Positions 22,971-33,700 of a stretch of 64,000 nt of DNA are shown one piece after another (the first letter of the stretch is position 1; each line of letters starts with the position of its first letter). The notes beneath the pieces are model-generated. The model saw only the letters and a program-made list of their open reading frames with translations, searched no databases and had not been told where the DNA came from. The position numbers were made by a program, and so were the translations under genes. Source of the stretch: Ditylenchus dipsaci (lineage: Eukaryota > Nematoda > Chromadorea > Rhabditida > Anguinidae); NCBI GenBank assembly GCA_004194705.1, contig SADC01000159.1, positions 62,001 through 126,000 of the forward strand, read 5' to 3'.

Positions 22971-24117
22971 CAGTGCGTTTCATAATTTTACAGGCACCCC
23001 CTTTTTTAGGTGTTTAGAGACATTTTTCAAAGAAAATAAAAAATCTGTCTTTACAGAAAGCACAAGCATAGTCGATAACCTAGTAATTATGAAAAAATAT
23101 TGGGATGTTGGGTTATGAAAAAAAATATGACAGAAAATTCAAATTACCACCGTTTCATAATTTTACAGGCAGTTAGAGTAAAAAGCTGTATTCATAACAT
23201 GATTCTTGTGTATTCTTAATTTTTACTGATTTTTGTAAGCCCTCTTCCTTAGCTACAATTTGGTAGGTCAAACTTATTTTTTTGATTATTCTAGGAAAAG
23301 TTATGACCATCAACATAAAGGCGTCGATTTCTAGTCAAAATAAAGGAAAATCTAAGGAAAATGACTGTTTGGCCACATAAATAATAGCTTTTCTCAATAC
23401 TTGTCGATGAAAAGATAAAATCCATTGCATGATTCAAAGCTCTTTGATTTCTCTACATAATGACATGTTGACTGTTGTTTTATAAAAATACAGGGCTGAG
23501 AAATGGACGGTTGAATTTCGACAAGACAAAACAGGCTAAAAATAAGGCAAAAAGAGGGTTTTTTACTTTCTTAACTTCAACCGTCCGTTTCTCAGCCCTG
23601 TATTTTTATAAAACAACAGTCAACATGTCATTATGTAGAGAAATCAAAGAGCTTTGAATCATGCAATGGATTTTATCTTTTCATCGACAAGTATTGAGAA
23701 AAGCTATTATTTATGTGGCCAAACAGTCATTTTCCTTAGATTTTCCTTTATTTTGACTAGAAATCGACGTTTTCATGTTGATGGTCATAACTTTTCCTAG
23801 AATAATCAAAAAAATAAGTTTGACCTACCAAATTGTAGCTAAGGAAGAGGGCTTACAAAAAGTCAATAAAAATTAAGAATACGCAAGAATCATGTTATGA
23901 ATGCAGCTTTTTACTCTAACTGCCTGTAAAATTATGAAACGGTGGTAATTTGAATTTTCTGTCATATTTTTTTCATACCAACATCCCCAATATTTTTGCA
24001 TAATTACTAGGTTATCGACTATGCTTGTGCTTTCTGTAAAGACAGATTTTTATTTTCTTTGAAAAATGTCTCTAAACACCTAAAAAAGGGGTGCCTGTAA
24101 AATTATGAAACGCACTG
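22971..24117. mobile_element. Tc1/mariner-type near-palindromic element, 1,147 bp
   Basis: TA-flanked (22969-22970; 24118-24119). Ends are CAGTGCGTTTCATAATTTTA and its reverse complement. The arms are ~540 bp each and nearly identical, separated by ~70 bp around 23510-23585. Within each arm GTTTCATAATTTTACAGGCA occurs twice, ~175 bp apart (22977 and 23152 on the left; mirrored on the right), an IR/DR layout as in Tc3- and Sleeping Beauty-like elements with two transposase-binding sites per end. No transposase frame, so non-autonomous. Confidence 0.9.
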
Positions 24118-24838
24118 TAGAGTTATGACAAGAATTCATCTATGTAAGGTCTTTCAAGTTCTTTTTCGCGTTAAAATTATTTCGTATGTCGGGGAAGTGC
24201 AAGGATTTGCAAAGTTGCTTTTCGGTGCTACAGAAGTGGAACAATTGTCTGAGTTAGTGAAATCATTCTTCCAGTGCTTAAGAGTGAGCTATTTTTAATT
24301 TACTATTATAAGGTAATACATTAAAACAGAATTTCCGGATGTCTCTGTCACTTAAAAAGCTCATCTGCTGTGCTCACATGTGGTCTGCTTTGTTTGCCTG
24401 CATGGATTTGGGGCGTGATTTCTGAACAGTCTATCGGTCAGTCTAGCGGTTATTCTATAGTAGGGTCGAAAATCCCTTTCAAAAAACCTTGGCGTTTTGT
24501 TGTTTTTAAAGTGATTATGATTTTGAATTTCGGGCCCCTGTGCAGCTTAAGAAGCTAAAGAAGAATTTTAAACGCAGGAAAAGCTGGTTGTGAGGAATTA
24601 CGTGAGTTTTCCATTTTCAGAGAATCGTCAAAGCGTCTCCGTCTTACATCTTTTCGTCCTCAAACTTTGTCTGAAGAAGACAGAAAAAATTGGCTTCTTG
24701 AACCAGATCTGCTTTTGCCTATTATAATTCGAATCTAGTTTGCATTTCATAATATTTGGTCGTAATGTGCAATATTATGGACTAATTTGAAAAAAATAAA
24801 AAAATTATTTGGCTAAACTCTGCCTTACCCCACAGGCA

Positions 24839-26050
24839 GTTTGGCCCTACTTCCACCAGTCAACTGGGCCCTAACCCAACCAGGCAACTTGGCCCTATTC
24901 CTACCAGTCAACTGGCCCTACTCCCACCAGTCCACTGGCCCTAACCCAACCAGGCAACTTGGCCCTATTCCTACCAGTCAACTTGGCCCTACTCCCACCA
25001 GTCAACTGGGCCCTAACCCAACCAGGCAACTTGGCCCTATCCTACCAGTCAACTTGCCCTACTCCCACCAGTCAACTGGGCCCTAACCCAACCAGGCAAC
25101 TTGGCCCTATTCCTACCAGTCAACTTGGCCCTACTCCCACCAGTCAACTGGCCCTAACCCAACAGGCAACTTGGCCCTATTCCTACCAGTCAACTTGGCC
25201 CTACTCCCACCAGTCAACTGGGCCCTAACCCAACCAGGCAACTTGGCCCTATTCCTACCAGTCAACTTGGCCCTACTCCCACCAGTCAACTGGGCCCTAA
25301 CCCAACCAGGCAACTTGGCCCTATTCCTACCAGTCAACTTGGCCCTACTCCCACCAGTCAACTGGCCCTACCCAACCAGGCAACTTGGCCCTATTCCTAC
25401 CAGTCAACTTGGCCCTACTCCCACCAGTCAACGTGCCCTAACCCAATCAGGCAACGTGGCCCTATTCCTACCAGTCAACTTGGCCCTACTCCCACCAGTC
25501 AACTGGGCCCTACCCCAACCAGGCAACTTGGCCCTATTCCTACCAGTCAACTTGGCCCTACTCCCACCAGTCAACTGGGCCCTAACCCAACCAGGCAACT
25601 TGGCCCTATTCCTACCAGTCAACTTGGCCCTACTCCCCACCAGTCAACTGGCCCTAACCCAACCAGGCAACTTGGCCCTATTCCTACCAGTCAACTTGGC
25701 CCTACTCCACCAGTCAACTGGCCCTAACCCAACCAGGCAACTTGGCCCTATTCCTACCAGTCAACTTGGCCCTACTCCCACCAGTCAACTGGGCCCTAAC
25801 CCAACCAGGCAACTTGCCCTATTCCTACCAGTCAACTTGGCCCTACTCCCACCAGTCAACTGGCCCTAACCCAACCAGGCAACTTGGCCCTATTCCTACC
25901 AGTCAACTTGGCCCTACTCCCACCAGTCAACTGGGCCCTAACCCAATCAGGCAACGTGGCCCTATTCCTACCAGTCAACTTGGCCCTACTCCCACCAGTC
26001 AACTTGGCCCTATTCCTGCCAGTCAACTGGGTTCTACCACCACTAGTCAA
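24839..26050 (+). repeat. 72-bp minisatellite (three 24-bp subunits), octapeptide-coding
   Basis: About 17 units of three related 24-mers: TTGGCCCTATTCCTACCAGT-, TTGGCCCTACTCCCACCAGT- and TGGGCCCTAACCCAACCAGG-, each ending CAAC. All lengths are multiples of three, so several frames stay open on both strands. One plus-strand frame reads (LGPxPTSQ)n, alternating LGPNPTRQ, LGPIPTSQ and LGPTPTSQ, and continues past the array into VNPKPQFNAKYKKAL and a stop at 26098. Whether this frame is expressed is unknown; 1-2-base indels break it in several units. Confidence 0.93.
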
Positions 26051-26250
26051 GTTAACCCTAAACCGCAGTTTAATGCAAAATATAAAAAAGCATTGTGAGC
26101 ACCTGAGAGTGAGAGTGAAGAGCATTGTGAACACCCCCTTATTCTCACTCCCCACTCTCAGTATGTGAACAGGCTATGAAAGACTGATCATGAAATTGCT
26201 AATCATTTCGGTGCTTTTAGATCATGACTCTACATTTTAAAATTTCTTAA

Positions 26251-29200
26251 ATGGAATTATACCTGTTTCGCCCAGCTGAATACCAACAGCTATATAATTG
26301 CAGCCTGTACAGCATAGATCAAGTGCCGTTGAAAAGCGTCACATATTTTCTTGGGAATAATATTCATTGTTATGGCACTATTTCAATGGTAATTTGAACC
26401 TCTTTTTGAGAATATTATCAGTTTTGTTTAGGTGTTCTACATCCCTGTATATTTGCTATTGGAAAAAGATTGAAACAAAGTTGCTACAAATTTTATTTTT
26501 CCTCGGAATTATTGACATTTTATGCTTGCCTGTTTGTGGATTAATGACTGGATATTTTATTATTACTGGAGCTTTTTTTGCTCATATCCTACTCTTATGT
26601 TTTTTACAGGTTTTTTTTGTTTGAAATTTGAAACTTTTTTTAAAAACAATTTAAATTTAAAAAAGATTGGTACAAAGTGTGTAAAATTTGTTTTTGCCTT
26701 GGTTTTCCAAGCTGATTTAGACTGGCCAACTCAAACATGTTTCTCTCACTTTTTATAGTTGAGGAAACGTGTTGAAGTCTGTCCTGACAAATGCTGGCCT
26801 GCCCTCGCCTAAGACCAAAGCCTGAAAAAAATATTACTTAAACGGGCACTAAAAGCCTTGTTTTGTTGGAAACCAAGTTGAAAAATCCATACACAAGTTC
26901 AATGATAGGAACAAATTTTGAATTCCCGAGCACCACGTGCCCATTTTTAAGAAGTTTAATCCTTCAAAGGACCATCACGTTGATGAAAATGGGAATTTGG
27001 CAAATTCAAATGCACGCGGGACACTTTTTTTACTCCAAAAATACTTTTTGAATTAGTTATTGTTGGAATAGAATTATAATAAACATAATTTACATAAGTG
27101 ACCCAGGTAGCTCAGTGGTATAGCAGCGCATTCGTAAAAGCCAAGTGCAATCCCAATGCCCCCCCCCTTCTAAAAAGTATTTTTCTTTAGGCGTCCTATT
27201 TTGGGTTCCCTTGATTTCTTTTTAAACTTTTCTTTTTTGCTATGTGGCTTAGGTTAAGGCTAAGGCTTAGGTTTAGGCTCAAGGATTAGATGAAAAAAGT
27301 TAGCTTAGAGAAAAATACTCTTTGCAAGGGGGGGAGGGGTGCACTTGGGGTGCTGTCCAGCGCAATGTGGTGAACCCAATATAGTGGGTGTGTGGACCAA
27401 CTTAAAATAACTGATTAAAAAATAAATTCAGAATGAAGAAAGTGAACCGCGCGCGTTTGAATTTTCCAAATTCCCATTGTTTTTAACAAGTATGGTCCTT
27501 TTAATTGATTTTTAAAACTGGGCGAATTTTCTTAAACACTCTGTATCTCTATTAAATTAAAAATGGCATCTTTGAAGACTTGAAGTCAAATTTTTTTCAC
27601 AAGCCTAAGGCATGTCAGCCTTAGGCCCAAAGCCTAAGTTTAAGGGCTGAGCCTAATTCATAAGCCTAAAAATTACTGGCGAGGAGGGAGGGGGTGTTGA
27701 AACCAAGAAGTGCCAAAAAATCTCTGATCTATAAAAACAGAAAATCTTGGAGCCAAATATTTTCCAAAATTGAAAAAAGTTAGCTCCTAGATTTTTTTGA
27801 TATTTTCACATTAGTGGTATATTTTTCAAATCGTTACTTTTTTGACTAACTAGATATTACTTTGATCTTCTATAAAAATTACTTCCAAGAGTTCAATTAT
27901 TATAAAAAACTATAAAGATAAAAAACAGGTTGAAGCCATCTAGTAGCTCGTAAAAGCCTAAGTGTCCGTTCCTCTAAAGAGTATTTTTCTCTAAGCCTAC
28001 CTTTTTCGGTTCTCTTAATTTTTTCACATAAATCCATTGCAATGTGATATGAACTGGTATTTAGCCGCGAAGTGGAAAATACCCGTGGTTTAGTCGGCGC
28101 AAGAGGTGTCAATAGGTTAAAAATGAAAAAAGTTCGCTTAGAGAAAAATACTCTTGGGGAGGCAGGGCACTTGGGCTGCTGTTTTCGTAGCCGAGCCAAA
28201 AAATATATCTCTCGTAGATTATGGTGTTTTTAAATAATATATTTGTCAAAAAAAAATTAACGGACAAGTCTGCTGCTTATATCACGTAAAAGCATTTTAG
28301 GCATGTTAGCCTCACGTAACACATTTTATAAAGTTTAAGTTTAAGTTGTATCTAATAATCGTATTTTAGTATTCTGGATAGTAGAAAGTACAACTGCTAT
28401 TATACTAGCCTTCAGTCGATGTTGTCGAGTCATCTCTCCCTCCCTTAGTGCCAAGCTATTCAGCAGGCAAAAGACTTGGTGGTGGATTGCCTTTGCCTTT
28501 ACATATGGCCTTTTATTTGTGACTTTCAACAAGCCTACAGTTTTTAGTGGGGTGCTCGTAGTTTGGTATTATTTTCCTCACATAGGCTACATTGAGGATG
28601 TTGGAATGGTGAATATACATAAAATATATACAGCTAATACAAATACATTTTAAATTTTAGTATTCAAGTGTGTGGGGTATATACAACGACTCTTTCGTCT
28701 GTTTTTCCATTTGTACGCTTTACACCTTATTTATCACACTATTTTTTACGAAATATTATTTGAAAAAAGACTCAAGCATAGCAAGTGGAAACAATACGTC
28801 GGCACAAAAAATGGTAAAAATTGTAGCAGATAAACTTTTGAATTTTAAAATTGCTTGAGCTACAGTCGAAATTGGATAAGCGGACACCCCTTGAGACCGA
28901 CGAAAGGTGTCTGTTTATCGAGAGTATGATTTCCAATAAATGTCGTCCACTTGACCAAATCAGGTGACCATAGGGTGTCCGTTTATCCGGGTGTCCTTTT
29001 AACCCAGAACAACTGTATACTTTTCAAGAAAGTTCTTTCACTAATTTTGCACTTGTACCCGTACCAAGAGTCCGATAGCAATTTTTGGCAAGCCGGATTA
29101 TTGCATAAACATGTGTACCTATTCACGGTACGCTGAACACGATGGCAGGCATCGATTTTCTTATTTTTTACTGGACTTTGATGAATGGCCTCCATAGTCA

Positions 29201-30529
29201 GCACTCGAAAATTTAACATTGTTTTGAACTTTAGATTGTTTTCGAGCATTTTTAATAATGTTTCCTCGAAGGTTTGAGTGCCATTTAAAAGCCTACGTGA
29301 TAGGCTTTTAAATAACTAATTTTCTAATATATTTTTTTTCACATGAACTTTATTTTGGGCGCTTTCAAATGGCTTAGACTTAGGCTCACTGCCCAATAAA
29401 TCTGATCAGCACCTGTCAATATTATTGGGGAGCCAGGCATTTTTTATTCATGTCAATAATTTTTGCAAAAATTAGTAATGTTAAGTTAAAATAAATTGCC
29501 TTGGTCCCCAAGCTGATTAATTGGTTGGGGTCAAATATAAACGCGGGTTGAATTCAGCCTCATTTTTTATATTTAGCTGTTACGCTTGCAGCGAAAATTT
29601 TTAAAATTTTGATAATTTTCGCTAAGCCTAAATTTTTAAAATGCTTAGGTTTTTCTTCAAGCCTTTGTGATTGCGTGTGTAAATGCTGTGTGTTCTGGAG
29701 TTTTTAGTTCAATGCAAATATTTGACGTTAGTGAAACAGTGGTTATGATCATACCTTTTTCTTGGCTGATGTGTCATGGTAAGCGATACATTTAGCTACA
29801 GTCGGCTCTCTGACATGGAACATTTCAAAAAGTCTGTTTCCCTGTCTTACCTGAAAAAGTTGCAATCGTATGAAAAAATCGATAACTTTGATCACAAATC
29901 TGTTGTTAAAATAATTTTTCTTATTGAAACATAAAAATTTAGTTAAAATGTTAAAAATTGGAAAGGACCGTGGTGAAAAACGCGAAAAAAACTTTTTGCT
30001 ATTTTCTTCATATTGCTGATGAAAAAAATCAGTTTATAAACAAAATTCGGCGCTACTGGAGATGCCGGTGCCAAAAAAACAGCTTGGTCCCCCTGTTGTT
30101 TGTTGTCTAGCTTGGGAGACTTAGCTGTTTTGGCACCGGCAACTCCGGTAGTTCCCAAAATTCTATCAGAATCCATGAAAATTCACCTAAAACAGACGAA
30201 CGTTCCTAGAGCTCATGTTAATAGCCAATAAATGGTGGAATTGAAATTTTTGGATATATTTTACACATCGAAATATGTCGTATTAATATTGGAATTCTGA
30301 GATGTCCAAGTTAGAAGATCGACTTTAGGTGATTAATTTAGGCACACCTCCAATTCTTTTCATGACTGTCAACAAAACTTTAAGACTTGATTCTATTCTA
30401 ATCATTAACAGTCTGCTGAAAAAGAAAAAGAAGCTGACTGCTGTGACAGCTATTGCAACTATTATACCAAGAAATCACATAGGCCTAACAAATTACAATT
30501 TTCAAAAATCATCTGATGCCCTTTATTAA
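26251..30529 (+). CDS. Serpentine receptor class T-like chemoreceptor
   Basis: Seven-transmembrane nematode chemoreceptor. Exons: 26251-26388 (MELYLFRPAEYQQLYNCSLY; the RPxEYxxLYNCSxY opening is a class T hallmark with a glycosylatable Asn); 26432-~26628 (FYIPVYLLLEK, then LGIIDILCLPVCGLMTGYF, then CSYPTLMFFTG); 28370-28608 (AIILAFSRCCRVISPSLSAK, then LFSRQKTWWWIAFAFTYGLL, then FNKPTVFSG); 28661-28813 (YSSVWGIYNDSF, TM5); 29649-29778 (FLQAFVIACVNAVCSG, TM6); 30342-30529 (GTPPILFMTVNKTLR, TM7 and tail). Phases at the last four junctions fit exactly. Total ~345 residues, normal for the family. Frame corrections are needed at an A-run near 26466 and a T-run near 26575. Introns hold MITEs and tRNA-like repeats. 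Presumably acts in sensory neurons; ligand unknown. Confidence 0.85.
27100..27165 (+). repeat. tRNA-like sequence with A-box
   Basis: ACCCAGGTAGCTCAGTGGTA, TAGCAGCGCATTCG resembles the first half of a tRNA; the expected B-box is degraded (AGTGCAATCCC). It lies in a chemoreceptor intron directly before a poly-C run and a MITE end. A tRNA-derived remnant, not a functional tRNA. Confidence 0.45.
27150..27360. repeat. MITE copy (family of 6100-6355)
   Basis: Ends AAAAGTATTTTTCTTTAGGC and TTAGAGAAAAATACTCTTTG with the same GTGCACTTGGGGTGCTGTCC tail. The interior differs and includes a TTAGGC-rich stretch at 27247-27285. Confidence 0.6.
27960..28195. repeat. MITE copy (family of 6100-6355)
   Basis: Ends AAAGAGTATTTTTCTCTAAG and CTTAGAGAAAAATACTCTTG. 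The interior CATAAATCCATTGCAATGTG and AGGTTAAAAATGAAAAAAGT is clearly alignable to 6100-6355. Located in the chemoreceptor intron upstream of the 28370 exon. Confidence 0.7.
28863..29015. repeat. TA-flanked MITE with CAGTCG end
   Basis: CAGTCGAAATTGGATAAGCG (28863) with GGACACCC inside; the right side has GGGTGTCCGTTTATCC and ends ...CAACTG, with TA on both sides. Imperfect inverted repeats fit a Tc1/mariner-derived MITE. Located in a chemoreceptor intron. Confidence 0.6.
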
Positions 30530-30710
30530 AACTTTGATCTTATTATTTGTGGTAGCGTGCACCAAAAAAAAAGAAGAAGATTTACATGCATTATAGAACA
30601 TAACATACAAAATTTCGCTTCGTATTATTTTCTAAAAGTCTGTTTGATTTATTTTCTGTACATTTCTTCGAATTTTATTTGGTCCATCAGTCTATATCTC
30701 ACACTTGAAA

Positions 30711-33700
30711 ATGGTGGATCCAGGATTAGCAAAGCCGGATAGGGAGACGTGGTCTAGTGGACGACATTTTACGATGGCTTGCATTTCTTTCGGTAAGTTT
30801 GTTAAACACAGAAATTATTCATAGAAAAAAGTTGGAAAAATTGCTGTTCTTCTTGACTTTGTAATGATATCCCCAATGTATACTTTTTCCTAATGATTCA
30901 ACTTCTTCACAAATTTTTCGGATGGGTTTTAAACAATACAAGGCCTAATATCTTAGACATAGTTTTGTTTGAAACCAAGTTGGAAAATTCGTACAGAAGT
31001 TCAATGATTAGGAAATTTTTTCGAATTGGCGCACACCACTTTTGGCCCTATGTGAATAAAGGGGCGGAGGGGGTTCGCCTTGGTCCCCTGTTGTTTTTTT
31101 ATTGTAATTTTTAAGGCTGAAACATAGGCTATGATGAGTGAACGTAGGTTAGGAGAGAGAAGAGGCATCTTCAAGTCCCTCGAACATACGCTGGCCTACT
31201 TTTGCCTAAGCTTCAAAAGTCTTTTATAAAAACAACAGGGGACCAAGGCAACCCCCCCCCCATTGTCACATAGGGCCCTACTTTTGAAAATTTTGTGCAC
31301 GCCTTTTTAAGTTTTTTTTCACTATGGGTTTGCTAAATTTTATTGTTTTCTTGTTTTTTTTTGATTTTTCAATATAAAAACTGTAGATTTTTGCATACTC
31401 AAACGGCTACACCAGACTAAAAAATGACCTTAAATGTTTTAAGCGGTGGGCATGGGCATATTTGGCGCTTCCCATCCTTGGTCTACGAACACAATGGAGG
31501 TTTTTATTTTTAAAAAATTATTATGGAATTTCTGTTTTAGAATGAAATTTAAGGTGCTTTCTTGATCCCCTATTTTGCATGCTCTTTTATTATTGGTTTC
31601 CCAATGCTGTATTTGGAGCTTAGCCTAGGTCAATTCACTAGGATGGGGCCTGCAGTGGTCTACGGCTGGATCAGGCCATATGCTCAAGGTAAGACATCTT
31701 TTACTTATTACTTTCAGTTTAGCAAAGATTTGAATAATCAGGTATTGGCTGGGTGATGGTCAGCATGTCACTGCTTGTTTGGTAAGCTACATCTGATTTG
31801 TGCGTTTAACCATCACTTTTAGCATTTATTACAACATGATTGTCGCTTGGACCTTGTTTTACTTGGTAACTTTCAGTAATTTTTTCGGAACTTATTGGGT
31901 TGGGGGGGCGGGTTTTCACTTATTTAAAAATAGTGTTTAAACGACTCCTAAGTAATATTTATATGCTTAAAACGATAAGAAAGTCAAAAAAAATTTTGAC
32001 TTTTTGCATTGGGGACCAAGGCAAATTTCCTTGTATTAAGGTATTCTACCCGTTTTGGTCACTGGAGCTGGGCAAAAAGAGTCTCTTTATGCATTTTTGA
32101 TCAAGAGTCTTAGCTCGGAATTATGTCTAAGGTAAGTGAGTGCGCGCATCTCTAACCAACCAAGCCCCCTGCGCCCCTTCGGGGGCGCAGGGGGCTTGGT
32201 TGCTTGGGTTGAGATGCGCACACCCACATACCTTAGACGCAAATCACTCGTAAGTGACTCTGGATGCATAAAAATGATGCATACCAGAGTTTCTTTATGC
32301 GGTAGGCCCCAGTCAACAAAACTATGTTCAAATTCCATCTTTTTGTGGTATCCAGGTACCCTTTCAGGTTGGATTGCCTTGGGGGACAAAGGCAAAAAGT
32401 CGAATTTAGGCAGAAATTTTTTTTTTCAAAAAAACGATTTTGTGTGGAAAATGTCAGAAAATGACTTTCTTATCGTTTTAAGCACATAAAAGTTACTTAA
32501 GAGTCATTTAAACACTATTTTATATAAGTGAAAAAACCGCCCCCCCCCAACCCAATAAGTGCCATTTTTTCAATGATTTGAAATAGGTTTTGATTTTAAA
32601 CATTTTTGTAAATTTTTTAAATCGACTCAGTTAGAGCTTTGATTTCGTTTGTTATAAAACACGCCTTTAAATGATGTTTTCTCATTTGCGCTGCAGGATA
32701 AACACCCAGACTGGTCGACAGTAATATTTTTGCACTCTCGATAATTGTACGTTAATGACTGTAGAATTTCTCGTATGATATACTAGAAATTTTACAGTTA
32801 AAGATAGGGTTAAATGTGTCACGGGATGAATGGCCGTTTCTGCTTAGTCAGAAAAAAACTATGCGAAAGAGCACGGAAAACTTCTTTTATGCTAAAGTAA
32901 ACGCTATTGGGTTGGTCCATAAGTTCGCGGGTATTTACACACAGCTCGCAAGATTTCCGCAAGGGTTTCATAAGATTTGAACAATAAGAAGGCTACTATT
33001 AGAGTAAATACGGTAATCAATAAACTTTACATAGTTAAAGAACCATAGCCATTGCGGACAACTAGAATTTCAAATGTTTGAATTCGGGCGGGACAGTTCC
33101 CTTTCGTCTCGCACTCTACTCTTTTGACTTGCTTCGAATGACTCGAAAGAGTATAGATTAGACGAAAGAAAACTGTCCCGTGCGAATTCAAACATTTGAA
33201 ATTCTCGTTGTCGGTGACGGCTATGGCCCTTTAAATTGCTTTTTAAGTTCAAAATAATTACCGGAGGCACCTATCAGTGGTCTTCATGTGTCAATGAATT
33301 CAACACTCCATGTTTGCTTTTCATTAAGTTTAATTCGAATACGGGGTTTTAATTTTATTTCCCACCATTTGATATGCTTTTTAAATGGGCATGCTCGCCG
33401 CTGATGGGAACATTTCGAAAGACGGGTACCAGGTCAATTCAAAAAGTATATTTTCCAAAAAAAAATTGTTGAACACTCTTCCAGCAATATCTATTGAAAA
33501 ACGGTTCGACTACCTAACATCATAGGTGGCTCAGTGAGGGGTAGGGCGTTGGCAAACTGTAGGAGTCATTCGTCGGTTCGATACCGGTTGGATGCAATAT
33601 TTTTCCTTGACTTTTACTTAAATACGACATTATACATTTTGTTTGAATTTCACTGGTACCCGCCTTTCAAAATATTTCCCCTTTAATGAGAATTTTGACT

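Noticed and set aside
24620..24738. Firm assignment of a BAR-PH-RhoGAP gene
   Set aside because: Only the short SEEDRKNWL segment resembles the end of a PH domain; the surrounding exons do not support it well enough.
24841..26168. Long overlapping frames on both strands of the 72-bp array as several genes
   Set aside because: A repeat period divisible by three keeps many frames open. Only the LGPxPTSQ frame that continues past the array deserves a test.
32087..32489. Overlapping 102- and 117-codon frames at the SLC6 intron foldback
   Set aside because: They are produced by reading both strands of the same inverted repeat and have no conserved features.
33524..33600. Functional tRNA gene
   Set aside because: A- and B-boxes are good, but the acceptor stem pairs poorly and the sequence lies inside a repeated inverted-repeat element. 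The same applies to 19026-19103, 27100-27165 and 48018-48095.
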